A stretch of DNA of 64,000 nucleotides from Deltaproteobacteria bacterium HGW-Deltaproteobacteria-18 (GCA_002841885.1 PHBE01000004.1:186001-250000); one strand, 5' to 3'. Shown: positions 1-9,378, counted from the stretch's first letter. Numbers and translations are program-made. Notes: generated from the sequence alone by a model not told the origin.

Positions 1-507
1 CGGAAAGTTGAAATACTCCTCTGGTACGCTGAACGTGACCAGCAACTTCTGTCGGCCGGAATAGATCGTGATGGTCTTCTTGTCCTTGTCGACCACGGGA
101 AACTTCTTGGCCGCCTTTGCGTCCTTGTCGAATACCAGCGGGTGGTCCTTGGCAATGTCTTTTTGCGCATCAACGATGGCGATGGACAACTCTTCAATCA
201 CCTGAGTGTTCGGATTGAAGATCTTGATGATCTTGGCTTCAGCATCGATCTTCATGCGCAGTCCCACCTTGGGGTCGGCTCCTCGCTCTGCGGGGTCACT
301 GGGCATTGTATATGTATGCGGAGGCAGAATCGCGTAGTCGGGATTCTGGGAATCCATGTTCTTGTCTTCAATGACGGTCACGGTCTGCTTGTCCTTGTCG
401 AACGCGATGACCCGCCCCTGATCGACCTTGCCATATTCATCGCAACCCAGAACCCCGAAGGTCAGTATTGCGACCATGAGCATGAAGAGAGTGCGTTTGA
501 TATTCAT
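1..507 (-). CDS. DUF4881-like lipoprotein (3' end outside window)
   Basis: An open frame runs from an ATG at 507 to the window edge (169 codons, no stop), preceded by an AAGGAG ribosome-binding site. The N-terminus is a lipoprotein signal: a basic start, a hydrophobic stretch and a lipobox reading FGVLGC near residue 22, so it should be a lipid-anchored envelope protein. The rest is lysine- and aspartate-rich with short beta-strand-like segments. It resembles the DUF4881 proteins that I recall near TauE exporters in Desulfovibrio; the family call is from memory. It lies 26 bp after the exporter gene on the same strand and is probably the last gene of that operon. Function unknown. Confidence 0.65.
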   Translation of the reverse strand, partial: MNIKRTLFMLMVAILTFGVLGCDEYGKVDQGRVIAFDKDKQTVTVIEDKNMDSQNPDYAILPPHTYTMPSDPAERGADPKVGLRMKIDAEAKIIKIFNPNTQVIEELSIAIVDAQKDIAKDHPLVFDKDAKAAKKFPVVDKDKKTITIYSGRQKLLVTFSVPEEYFNFP

Positions 508-533
508 GAGTCTTGCTCCTTGTGCTTTGCGCT

Positions 534-1589
534 CTAGCTCTTACGGTTCTTCGAAGCCAATTCCATCTTTACTCCCTGGACCATGCGCACAAATATGTAC
601 GTGGACATGGCGCATACCAACCCGAGAACCAGGACCGTTGACGCGGTGTCAAGCAACACCTTGTATGCGGGCAGCCAGGGCTGGACCAGCTTCAGCAGAA
701 TGGACAACATGCAACCGATGACGGCCAGGCCAAAAGCGATACGGATGCCGTAGCCCTTGATGTACTTGGTCGCGACTGCGCCGACCTGAGCGCCCATGGC
801 CGCGCCGACGAGCATGATCATGGCCGCGACCAGCTCGGTCCGACCCTTCCAGGTATAGGTGGCCGCGCCGTACAGACCGGAGATGGCCACTTCAAAAAGG
901 TCAGTACCCACCGCGACGTGAGTCGGGCAACCGATCATGTAGATCAGGGCGGGCATACGGATCAGACCGCCGCCAATACCGAGGATACCAGCGAGCCAAC
1001 CGGTAAAGAAGCTGACGAAAATGGGCAACCAGGCGGAGCAGTATATGCCGGCTTCCTTCAGGTGGACCATTGGGGGAATCTTGATCTTGTGCAGGGTCTT
1101 GTGCCACTCGACGCCGGTCTCAAGTCCGGTCAGCTTTTCACCACGGGCGAGAGCGGCCTTTTCCTTGGCCCTGCGCTTGGCGACGTCATGAAAAACCATC
1201 CAGGCAATGAAGGCCAGAAGCCCAATGTAGATCCAGCGTACGACCTTCTCCACACTGCCGATGCGCTCCAGCCACATGACCATCTGGGCCCCGGCCTCGA
1301 AGCCGACCACCGTGCCGACCAGCATGATCAAACCAAGTTTATAGTCCACGTTTCCAAACTTGCCGTGGCGCATGGTTGAAATAAGCGATTTACCCGCCAT
1401 GTGCGCGATGTCTGTGCCAATGGCGAAGGCCATGGGAAAACCGAGGATGTTGAGACCGGGGGTGACCATCCATGCACCACCCATACCAAAAAAGCCACCG
1501 ATGATGCCGACGCCGACGCCAAGAATGATCAGGCCGGGCCAGAAAATTTTAACGCCTGCAATGGGCATGAGGACATAGAGCCATTCCAT
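534..1589 (-). CDS. Sulfite exporter TauE/SafE family permease
   Basis: The 351-residue protein is an integral membrane protein with about eight hydrophobic segments. It shows the two-fold repeat of the TauE/SafE (DUF81) family: glycine-rich GGFFGMGG near residues 31-38 and GILGIGGG near 206-213. A charged cytoplasmic loop of roughly 40 residues separates the halves. The family moves sulfite, sulfoacetate, sulfate or similar organosulfur anions across the inner membrane. In a sulfate reducer a role in sulfate or sulfite movement is reasonable, but direction and substrate cannot be read from sequence. The start has AAGGAGAT upstream. It sits between a small membrane protein and a lipoprotein in one operon. 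Confidence 0.88.
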   Translation of the reverse strand: MEWLYVLMPIAGVKIFWPGLIILGVGVGIIGGFFGMGGAWMVTPGLNILGFPMAFAIGTDIAHMAGKSLISTMRHGKFGNVDYKLGLIMLVGTVVGFEAGAQMVMWLERIGSVEKVVRWIYIGLLAFIAWMVFHDVAKRRAKEKAALARGEKLTGLETGVEWHKTLHKIKIPPMVHLKEAGIYCSAWLPIFVSFFTGWLAGILGIGGGLIRMPALIYMIGCPTHVAVGTDLFEVAISGLYGAATYTWKGRTELVAAMIMLVGAAMGAQVGAVATKYIKGYGIRIAFGLAVIGCMLSILLKLVQPWLPAYKVLLDTASTVLVLGLVCAMSTYIFVRMVQGVKMELASKNRKS

Positions 1590-1619
1590 GGGTTATCTCC
1601 TTAATCTAGTGTGTACGAT

Positions 1620-1922
1620 TTAGTGTTCAGCCAGATCACGGGACTTCAGATCGATTCCGATCCAGCTCATGATGATGTCGGCCAGGACGCCGAAAATCAC
1701 GCCGGTTACGGGAATCAAAATTACCGTCAGGATCATAAACTGGAAATGGCTCTCATTGTACAAATTTGCCCACCAAGCCAATATTCCGCTCAGTTTGCGG
1801 GTGTCCGCCACCAGCACTATGGGGGCCGCTCCTCCACCGCCGGCGGCGAGGGCGAAGCTTGGACACAGCACGATCATTGCCATCAATGACCACCACAGCT
1901 TGCTTAACCTTGATTTCATCAT
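1620..1922 (-). CDS. Small membrane protein upstream of TauE exporter
   Basis: This is a 100-residue protein of unknown function when started at the ATG at 1922, which has a GGAGGTT site just upstream. An alternative ATG at 1985 lacks a well-placed site. It begins with a signal peptide or first membrane segment ending near ALA-AGGGG, has a short periplasmic part, then one long hydrophobic segment (ILTVILIPVTGVIFGVLA). It is 30 bp ahead of the exporter gene and is the first gene after the sigma-54 promoter at about 2052-2067, so it is probably an accessory subunit of the exporter. I recognise no named family. Confidence 0.65.
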   Translation of the reverse strand: MMKSRLSKLWWSLMAMIVLCPSFALAAGGGGAAPIVLVADTRKLSGILAWWANLYNESHFQFMILTVILIPVTGVIFGVLADIIMSWIGIDLKSRDLAEH

Positions 1923-2051
1923 AACCTCCAGATTTGTTAGCATTCCTTTTCCGGCCTTCTGAGCAGCCGGACTTGCCTCTTTCATACCTCGCCCCGGCTA
2001 TCGGAGTTTTTCTCGCAACACCTGAAATCACGCATTGCCATCGACACTAGG

Positions 2052-2067
2052 GCAAGGAATGTGCCAA
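2052..2067 (-). promoter_or_regulatory. Sigma-54 (-24/-12) promoter of the TauE operon
   Basis: On the minus strand the sequence reads TTGGCACATTCCTTGCC. It has the invariant GG and GC with exactly ten bases between them and matches TGGCAC-N5-TTGC fully. Transcription should start near 2041 and run into the small membrane protein, TauE and lipoprotein genes with a leader of about 119 nt. The divergent neighbour encodes a sigma-54 activator. Confidence 0.85.
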
Positions 2068-2118
2068 GGCTCATCGCGCAACTTTTTATTTCTTTATTCT
2101 GGAGTATTAGAGAAAAGA

Positions 2119-2133
2119 ATTGCGCAATGCGCA
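2119..2133. promoter_or_regulatory. Possible upstream activator site
   Basis: A perfect palindrome ATTGCGCAAT (2119-2128) overlaps a second TGCGCA at 2128-2133. The pair lies 53-67 bp upstream of the -24 element of the TauE promoter and 65-80 bp before the activator gene. It could be the binding site of the neighbouring activator; this is inferred from position and symmetry only. Confidence 0.35.
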
Positions 2134-2197
2134 GAAGCATGTTAAAAAATGCACAAAATATTTCGCATCCCGTATCCGTCTCTTGCAAGGAGTTCGC

Positions 2198-4792
2198 ATG
2201 CGCTACTCGTATCCGCCCATTCTTAATCCGGTCATCAACCTGGAGAAGCCCCTCAAGGAGTGGAGCTTCACGCGCCTGCTGCTCCTGATCGGCACGCCGT
2301 TGGTTGCGGCGGTCATGCTAGTCATGACCGTGTCCACATACCGCATCGCCTCCCACTACCTGAACCGGGCCTATGCGCGGAACGCCCACACCAGGGCCCT
2401 GGCCCAGGCCCATGAAATCGAGAAGATCCTCGTCGATGCCCGCTACGAACTCCTGAACCTCGGCCAGGCGGACCTGACGGCCGAGTCCATCCAGGCGTAC
2501 ATGATGGGCAGACCCACCACGAAACGGAACCGTTACGCCGAGATAGCCTTCCACGCCGTGAATCCTGACAAGAATTTCCTGCTCCTGAACACGGGGGAGC
2601 ATATCTGGAGGGTGCCGAGCGACAAGGCCTCCGAAATCAAGTTCGGGACATTCACCAAAAAGGAGAAAATCGAGGGAAAACTGGAGGATTTCGTACAGAT
2701 CAACCCGCCCATCCAAGTCTATTACACCTCCGTCCCCTATCTGGGTTCCGTCGAGAACATGGAATTTTCGGTCATCCGGCTCAGCACTCCGGTCATGGAC
2801 AGGGACAAAGTCTTCATGGGTTACCTGACGGTGTCCCTGGACATTACCGAAATCCAGCGCATCATGACGCTGTTTTCCTCGCGGCAGTCACCCCTGTACA
2901 TATTTCCCCAGGAGAAGGAGCGCGCGAGGAGCTTTTTCTTCGACGCCGCAGGGTGGCTCATCTGCGAAACAGGGCCCACGACGACGGGTCGCCCCCATGT
3001 TTCCATCGACGCCATCCGCACCGGGCTCCAGGGAGACATGGGTCGGCCAGGCTTCGCCACCGCCTTCCGCCCCAATCCGCAATATGAGAAGTACTGGGCC
3101 GTGGTCTCTGCGGTCCAATCCGGCAAGGATGGAGAAATCGACTTCTCCAATTTTTTGAACGATCCGGATAATACGGCCAGGGATCACTTCCTGTATTACG
3201 TGCCCATCCGGTTCCAGGAGGAAGCGGGGAGCGAGCCGGCCATCCTCGGGGGCATCGGATGTATCGACAGCAGCTTCATGCTCAAGTCTTCGCGCTACGA
3301 GATCGCCATGGCGCTGAGCATTTCCTGGCTCGTCGCGCTCCTTTTGACCTTGGGAGCTTTCTTCTACCTCAACCGCAGAATCAGCAAACCCATAAAACTG
3401 CTGACCAATGCCGCTGAAAAGCTGACTCTTGGAGACGAAACTGCCGCTCTCGACATTTCTCCCCTGCCCAGGGAATTGCGCCATCTCCAGCGTGTCATGA
3501 ACGTCCTCCTGCTGCAGCTGCAGGTCGCGCGGGACGAGACGACACTTCGTCAGAACAAGGTGTTCGAAGAAATGCAGCGCCAGCCTGTCTGTCTGGACTC
3601 CATGGTTGACGCGCTTCGCCAGGAGAGTTTCCAGGACGTCGGACACTCAGCCGGCATCGTCGGTTCCGGCCAGGCAGTGCGCGAACTCAACGCCATGATT
3701 CACAAGGCCTCCCAGGTCATGGCCGACGTGCTCATCGTCGGGGAGACGGGAACCGGCAAGGAGCTCACGGCTGAAGCCATCCACCGAATCAGCGCCCGCG
3801 CCAAGGGCCCATTCATTTCCATAAATTGCGGTGCCTTGGACGAAAACCTCCTGATGGACGCTCTTTTCGGCCATGTGAAAGGAGCCTTTTCCGAGGCCAA
3901 GGCCGATCGCAAGGGCGCTTTCCTGGCCGCGTCGGGAGGCACGCTGCACCTCGACGAGATCGGCAACGCATCCCCAAAGGTCCAGCAGGCCCTGCTGCGC
4001 GCCCTGGCTGCGCGTGTCATTCGCCCCCTCGGCAGCGACCATGAGCAACCCTTCGATGCTCGGGTCATCGCGGCGACCAACGTCGACCTGCTCGAATGTT
4101 CGCGCAACGGGACATTTCGCGAAGACCTCTACTACCGTCTGGCGGTCGTCACCATCATCACTCCGCCATTGCGCGATCGCAAGGATGACATCCCCGCCCT
4201 GGTACGCTCATTCCTCGCGGAAGAGGCCCTGGTCACGGGCAAGACCCCGCCCGACCTGAGCCGAGGGGCTCTGGACAAGCTCCTGCAGTACGACTGGCCA
4301 GGCAACATCCGGGAACTGAAGAACTGCATCACCCGGGCAATGACCTTTACCGAAGGCCAAATCCTTCTGGCCGACCACCTTGCCTTCGGGCAAGTCAAGC
4401 CCACGTCGCGCGACACTGAAGTCTCGACCTCGCCCGTGATCCCGATCCCAAAGGGTGCAAGCCCTACGGCTTTTCCCGACCTGGCTTCGGACACTGAACA
4501 CCAGCCTCCGGTTGCGGATGGGGAAAGGCCACACCAGATTAAGACCAAATTACGCTCGACCGTCTCCGATGCTCTGCGGGGCCTCGATCTGAATTCACGA
4601 CAAAAAAAGGCATGGCCTTCAATTGTCGCATCCGGTGGCACGAACCGTGCTTTGTATCAAAGCGCGCTCGGGGAGGAAGTCTCGGTGCGCACCGCGCAAT
4701 ATGACTTGCAGGATATGGTCAACAAGGGCCTGCTGGTCAAAACCGGCAAGGGACCTTCATCCCGGTACGTCATAGCGGATCAAATTCAGTAA
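2198..4792 (+). CDS. Membrane-bound sensor fused to a sigma-54 activator
   Basis: With the ATG at 2198, preceded by AAGGAG, this is 864 residues. An N-terminal membrane segment (about 24-46), a periplasmic sensor region of about 320 residues, a second membrane segment (369-391) and a HAMP-like linker lead into a AAA+ sigma-54 interaction domain. That domain has Walker A GETGTGKE near 513, Walker B LHLDEIG near 583 and WPGNIRELK near 700. The sigma-54 contact loop reads GAFSEA rather than GAFTGA. The C-terminus (about 780-864) looks like a winged helix, not the usual Fis helix-turn-helix. Sensor and activator are in one chain, so no separate kinase is needed. It is divergent from a sigma-54 promoter and likely controls it. 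Confidence 0.85.
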   Translation: MRYSYPPILNPVINLEKPLKEWSFTRLLLLIGTPLVAAVMLVMTVSTYRIASHYLNRAYARNAHTRALAQAHEIEKILVDARYELLNLGQADLTAESIQAYMMGRPTTKRNRYAEIAFHAVNPDKNFLLLNTGEHIWRVPSDKASEIKFGTFTKKEKIEGKLEDFVQINPPIQVYYTSVPYLGSVENMEFSVIRLSTPVMDRDKVFMGYLTVSLDITEIQRIMTLFSSRQSPLYIFPQEKERARSFFFDAAGWLICETGPTTTGRPHVSIDAIRTGLQGDMGRPGFATAFRPNPQYEKYWAVVSAVQSGKDGEIDFSNFLNDPDNTARDHFLYYVPIRFQEEAGSEPAILGGIGCIDSSFMLKSSRYEIAMALSISWLVALLLTLGAFFYLNRRISKPIKLLTNAAEKLTLGDETAALDISPLPRELRHLQRVMNVLLLQLQVARDETTLRQNKVFEEMQRQPVCLDSMVDALRQESFQDVGHSAGIVGSGQAVRELNAMIHKASQVMADVLIVGETGTGKELTAEAIHRISARAKGPFISINCGALDENLLMDALFGHVKGAFSEAKADRKGAFLAASGGTLHLDEIGNASPKVQQALLRALAARVIRPLGSDHEQPFDARVIAATNVDLLECSRNGTFREDLYYRLAVVTIITPPLRDRKDDIPALVRSFLAEEALVTGKTPPDLSRGALDKLLQYDWPGNIRELKNCITRAMTFTEGQILLADHLAFGQVKPTSRDTEVSTSPVIPIPKGASPTAFPDLASDTEHQPPVADGERPHQIKTKLRSTVSDALRGLDLNSRQKKAWPSIVASGGTNRALYQSALGEEVSVRTAQYDLQDMVNKGLLVKTGKGPSSRYVIADQIQ

Positions 4793-4814
4793 TCTGCATC
4801 AGCGAGAATGAACC

Positions 4815-7373
4815 ATGGGACTCCGTGACTGGCTCGACGCGATCCTTCCCAAAGGGCAGCCGAAACGCGATAATGACACCGTACTGAGATCATTTCGCAT
4901 TCAGTACAAGCACTTCAAGGATCTGCTCCTGTCCAATGCGGAATTAGGCGCGCTGATGGCTCAAATCGATCAAAAGCTCAAAGGATCCGAGCTGTTCGGC
5001 ATAAGCGAAATTCGCGCGCTGGCGACCCGGAGCGTCTTTCACACCATGTGCATGGTCACGGCCCTGAACGTCATTTCCAAAAATCGCTACAGCGTCCTTC
5101 AGGAAATGGTGGAACACATCAATGGCCGCATTTCAGGCATTCTCGACAGCAAACCTCAGCCCATCGTGGACAAATACACATATCCGCTCTCCACGGTGGA
5201 CAGAAATCTAGTCGATGTCGTCGGAGGGAAATGCGCAAATCTAGGAGAAATCCAAAATCACGCAAAAATCTCCACGCCTCCCGGTTTCGCGATAACAACC
5301 GCAGCCTACGACGCCTTCATCCAAACCATGGGTTTGCGCGATGAAATTCTCAAACTTCTTCGCGAAGCGAAGGCTGACAATCCAGTCACCGTTGTCACCG
5401 TGTCGGAAACCATCTCCAGGACAATCAACCAGGTCCGGGTCCCTGAACATGTCTTGCGCGCCATGCTCGAAACGTGGGATGCAACGTTTCCCGATCCCAC
5501 TTCGGCGCGGGCCGCATTGCGCTCCAGCGCCATCGGGGAAGACGGAATTCTCTCCTTCTCCGGCCAATACCGGACCATTCTCGGTGTCACGAGACAATCC
5601 CTTGAGAGCGCTTTTCGCGAAGTGCTGGCCAGTCTTTTTTCTCCCCGAGCCATCACCTACCGCATCCATCACGGCGTATCCTTCGAGCAATGCGCAATGG
5701 GCATGGCCTGTATCGAAATGGTGGATGCCCTGGCCAGCGGGATCATTTTCTCTCGCCATCCCGTCAACCCGCTCTCTGATGAAATGGTCCTGAACGCCAT
5801 CTGGGGTCTGGGCGCTTATGCCGTGGACGGAATCATCGAACCTGACACGTGGCATATCAAACCGACTCCCGCACTGACCATCTCTTCGCAGCATGTTGCA
5901 TACAAACGAGTAAAATTGATTTCCGACGCCAAGGGAAAACATGAGGCGGCTGTGCCCGAAGCAATGCGAGCGTTGCCCTGTCTCAATGCAGAGCAGGTCC
6001 TGGAGCTTGCAGCGATCGCAGCCAGGCTCGAAGCGCATTACCATCACCCCCAGGACATCGAATGGGCTTTGAACACGCAAGGCCGGATCATGATCCTGCA
6101 AAGCAGGCCCATGCGACTCGCGAGCGTTCATCACGACGGGCTTTCGACAACGGCCATCGAAGGCGCCGAACTTCTGCTTGATAATGCCGACATCGCCTGT
6201 TCCGGCATCGGCACGGGTCAAGCCGTTCTGGCCACTGCTTTGAAAGATCTCTCCGATTTTCCCGAAAACGGCATTCTGATCGCTCCTCACTCCCTGCCCA
6301 ATTACGTTCTGGTCATGAACAGGGCCCAGGCCATCGTCACCGAGGCAGGCAGCATCACCGGCCACATGGCATCCCTGGCCCGTGAATTCGACGTTCCTGC
6401 CATACTCAATGCCAAGCATGCCACGACACGGATCACAAATGGCCAGACTCTGACCGTGGATGCCATCACCGGCCGGGTCTACGCCGGAATCGTCGAGGAG
6501 CTCGTGGTTTTCAAATCCGCAAGCAAATTCAAGATTGCCGACACGCCCGTCCACGCTACCCTCAGACAGGTCGCGGACCAGATCATTCCCTTGCACCTGC
6601 TTGATCCCAAGTCTCCCCTGTTCCGACCGGAGTCCTGCACCACGCTGCATGATGTCATGCGGTTCGTGCATGAACTCTGTTACACGGAAATGTTCCGCAT
6701 CAGCGACCGCGCTTCCGATGCCGGAGCCGTGTCCTGCCAACTGAAGGCCAAACTGCCCATAGATCTGCATCTCATCGACTTGGGTGGAGGGCTGAAAGAT
6801 GCCGACGGCCCCTATGTATATCCCGAACAGATCACTTCCGAGCCCCTGTCCGCGCTGCTGTCCGGCATGCTTCGGCCTGAGGTTCATCAGCGAGGCCCCC
6901 GCCCGATCAACGTGGGGGGCTTTCTCTCCGTCATGAGCCAACACCTGCTCGAACCGCCCACGGTCCAGGCGCAGCGCTTCGGCGAACGCAGTTACGGCAT
7001 CATCTCCGACAAGTACCTCAATTTCAGTTCCCGTGTGGGCTATCATTACAGCGTAATAGATGCCTATTGCGGAGAAACCATGTCCAAGAACTATATCACG
7101 TTCCAGTTCAAGGGCGGTGCGGCAGACGAAATACGCCGCGAACGCAGAGTACGCTGCATCGCCGAAATTCTCGGACGCCTCGGCTTTGTCACCGATGTCC
7201 GCGGGGACATGACGCAGGCCAGATTCCAGAAGTACACCCAGGAAGAGATCCGGGATCGTCTGGATCAACTGGGCCGACTGCTCATTGTCACCCGGCAAAT
7301 GGACATGCTCATGACCAGCGAAGCCTCTGTAAAAACCATGGCCGACAATTTCATGGCCGGCGATTATCATTAG
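4815..7373 (+). CDS. PEP/pyruvate-binding (PEP-synthase-like) protein
   Basis: The protein has 852 residues. After about 110 residues of unassigned sequence it has a PPDK/PEP-synthase ATP-grasp domain (GGKCANLGEI near 140; RSSAIGED near 240). A swivelling phosphohistidine domain follows, with GSITGHMASLAREF near 510 and its histidine near 516. The TIM-barrel PEP-binding domain with its catalytic cysteine is not recognisable; instead there is a C-terminal region of about 250 residues of unknown type. It probably phosphorylates or binds pyruvate/PEP or a different acceptor. It begins 22 bp after the membrane sigma-54 activator and is likely co-transcribed with it. The ribosome-binding site (AGCGAGAA) is weak. 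Confidence 0.75.
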   Translation: MGLRDWLDAILPKGQPKRDNDTVLRSFRIQYKHFKDLLLSNAELGALMAQIDQKLKGSELFGISEIRALATRSVFHTMCMVTALNVISKNRYSVLQEMVEHINGRISGILDSKPQPIVDKYTYPLSTVDRNLVDVVGGKCANLGEIQNHAKISTPPGFAITTAAYDAFIQTMGLRDEILKLLREAKADNPVTVVTVSETISRTINQVRVPEHVLRAMLETWDATFPDPTSARAALRSSAIGEDGILSFSGQYRTILGVTRQSLESAFREVLASLFSPRAITYRIHHGVSFEQCAMGMACIEMVDALASGIIFSRHPVNPLSDEMVLNAIWGLGAYAVDGIIEPDTWHIKPTPALTISSQHVAYKRVKLISDAKGKHEAAVPEAMRALPCLNAEQVLELAAIAARLEAHYHHPQDIEWALNTQGRIMILQSRPMRLASVHHDGLSTTAIEGAELLLDNADIACSGIGTGQAVLATALKDLSDFPENGILIAPHSLPNYVLVMNRAQAIVTEAGSITGHMASLAREFDVPAILNAKHATTRITNGQTLTVDAITGRVYAGIVEELVVFKSASKFKIADTPVHATLRQVADQIIPLHLLDPKSPLFRPESCTTLHDVMRFVHELCYTEMFRISDRASDAGAVSCQLKAKLPIDLHLIDLGGGLKDADGPYVYPEQITSEPLSALLSGMLRPEVHQRGPRPINVGGFLSVMSQHLLEPPTVQAQRFGERSYGIISDKYLNFSSRVGYHYSVIDAYCGETMSKNYITFQFKGGAADEIRRERRVRCIAEILGRLGFVTDVRGDMTQARFQKYTQEEIRDRLDQLGRLLIVTRQMDMLMTSEASVKTMADNFMAGDYH

Positions 7374-7740
7374 GCATCTTTCCCACCAACTTTGTTCGCG
7401 ACATCAAGTCCCCGACCATCGCGCACGGCGCTGACGTTTCCCCCTTCTCACCTTGAGTGACTCCTGTTCATATTCCGGGCAAAATTCCCAAAATCCACAC
7501 CTGTCTCCCAGCCGAGCTTTCCAAAATGACCAGGAAAAGGGGGTGCAATCCTATCGACACGACCACGGTCCAAACATAGATAATCTATTGAATTTCTCCA
7601 TGCTCCACCATTGACCGCCTACTCTTATGAAACGCGTGCCGATGCGTAGCGCCACCACGGATTCCCTGCCCGGTTCTCTGGTGGCGACATGCGTTTTGGA
7701 GAAACACAATACTCAAATTTGCATACGGGAGACGAAAACG
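7374..7740 (+). other. Intergenic region with short palindrome
   Basis: This 367-bp gap contains no convincing gene. An upstream in-frame ATG at 7627 would extend the next protein by 38 residues that do not look conserved. A perfect palindrome ATAGAT-A-ATCTAT at 7576-7588 lies in an AT-rich patch and could be an operator for the downstream gene. No clear terminator or -24/-12 promoter was seen. Confidence 0.4.
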
Positions 7741-9378
7741 ATGATCCAATGGCCCAAAAGCAACGATGTTCTCGGCACCACCAACCGCGGAAACCCGGCC
7801 GAATCCGGCCTGTGCACGTTATGCCGCTCCGACTGCGCCGGTAAATGCGAAACCTGGATGTCCTGCCTCAAAGGTCGGCACATGCTCTATCCCAGGGATT
7901 TCGGCTCCGTCACCGCCGGCAGCGCGAACACCTGTCACGTCGGCGTGAGCTACAATTCCCTGCGCATCCAGGGCTTCAGCTACGGCGCTCACGGCGTCGC
8001 CCAGGGCCGCACGACAAATCCCGACGATTGCCTTTTCACCAACGTCTCCCTGGAAACCGCCTTCGGCGCCACGGAAAAGACCAAGGTTCGGCTGCCGCTC
8101 ATGACCGGCGCCCTGGGCTCGACCTTCATCGCCGCCAAATACTGGGACTCCTTCGCCGCGGGTTGCGCCCTGGTGGGCATCCCCATCGTCATCGGCGAGA
8201 ACGTGGTCGGCGTCGACCGAGCCTCGACCCTGGAAAACGGACACATCGAAAAATCCCCGGAACTCGACCGCCGCATCAACATTTACAACCGCTACTATGA
8301 CGGCTTCGGCGCGATCATCGTTCAGCTCAATGTCGAAGACGCGCGCAACGGCGTGGCCGAGTACGTCATCGAAAAGTACGGCAGCAACGTCTGCATCGAG
8401 CTCAAGTGGGGACAGGGCGCCAAGAACATCGGCGGCGAAATCGAAGTCACGAGCCTTGATTACGCCCTGTTCCTGAAAAAGCGCGGCTACCTGGTCGATC
8501 CGGACCCCGAACTGCCCGAAGTGCAAGAGGCCTTCAAGGCCGGTGCCATCAAGGGTTTTGCCCGCCACAGCCGCCTGGGCTACACCGATCTGCCGTCCTC
8601 CGACGCCGTGCACCAGAACTTCATGGAGACCGTGGCCTACCTGCGCAGGCTCGGCTACACCAAAATCTCCCTCAAGACCGGCTCCTACGGCATGGAAGCC
8701 CTGGCCATGGCCATCAAGTACGCCACCGAGGCGGACCTCGACCTGCTGACCATCGACGGCTCCGGCGGCGGCACGGGCATGAGCCCCTGGAACATGATGG
8801 AGACCTGGGGCGTCCCGTCCGTCCTGCTGCACTCCAAGGCAGTGGAATACGGCAACGTCCTGGCCGCCCAGGGCAAGAAGGTCGTGGACATGTCCTTTGC
8901 AGGCGGCCTGGCCCGTGAGGACCACATCTTCAAGGCCCTGGCGCTGGGCGCCCCCTTCGTCAAACTGATCTGCATGGGCCGCACGCTCATGATCCCCGGT
9001 TTCCTGGGCTCCAACATCGAAGGAGCGCTGAACCCCGACCGCAAGGAAAAAGTCGCCGGCAACTGGGATACCCTGCCCAAGACCGTAAAAGACATCGGGG
9101 AAAGCCCAGAACAGATCTTTGCGGGCTACGAGTCCCTCAAGGCCAGAATCGGTGCCGACGAGATGAAAAATGTGCCCTACGGTGCCATCGCCGCCTGGAC
9201 CCTGGCCGACAAGCTCGGCGCGGGCCTGCAGCAGCTCCTGGCCGGTGCCCGCAAGTTCTCGGTCACCGAGATCACCCGCGGCGACATCGTCTCCGCCAAC
9301 CGCGAAACCGCGCACGAGACCGGCATCCGGTTCATTACCGACGTGCAGGACGAAATCGCACGCAAGATCCTGTCCTGA
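7741..9378 (+). CDS. FMN-binding glutamate synthase family protein
   Basis: The protein has 545 residues from the ATG at 7741, which follows a GGGAGA site. It matches the FMN- and iron-sulfur-binding half of glutamate synthase: a TIM barrel with DGSGGGTGMSPW near 338-349 and ELKWGQGAKNIGGE near 220-233. There is no amidotransferase domain, as in archaeal-type GltB-like proteins. The N-terminus carries five cysteines in CTLCRSDCAGKCETWMSC (about 24-41), probably a cluster site. It could make glutamate with a separate glutaminase or be a different FMN oxidoreductase. It is followed by a two-component pair on the same strand. Confidence 0.82.
   Translation: MIQWPKSNDVLGTTNRGNPAESGLCTLCRSDCAGKCETWMSCLKGRHMLYPRDFGSVTAGSANTCHVGVSYNSLRIQGFSYGAHGVAQGRTTNPDDCLFTNVSLETAFGATEKTKVRLPLMTGALGSTFIAAKYWDSFAAGCALVGIPIVIGENVVGVDRASTLENGHIEKSPELDRRINIYNRYYDGFGAIIVQLNVEDARNGVAEYVIEKYGSNVCIELKWGQGAKNIGGEIEVTSLDYALFLKKRGYLVDPDPELPEVQEAFKAGAIKGFARHSRLGYTDLPSSDAVHQNFMETVAYLRRLGYTKISLKTGSYGMEALAMAIKYATEADLDLLTIDGSGGGTGMSPWNMMETWGVPSVLLHSKAVEYGNVLAAQGKKVVDMSFAGGLAREDHIFKALALGAPFVKLICMGRTLMIPGFLGSNIEGALNPDRKEKVAGNWDTLPKTVKDIGESPEQIFAGYESLKARIGADEMKNVPYGAIAAWTLADKLGAGLQQLLAGARKFSVTEITRGDIVSANRETAHETGIRFITDVQDEIARKILS

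Noticed and set aside
5241-7370. Open frame of about 709 codons opposite the PEP-synthase-like gene
   Set aside because: No domain or ribosome site; the plus-strand frame has conserved ATP-grasp and swivel motifs.
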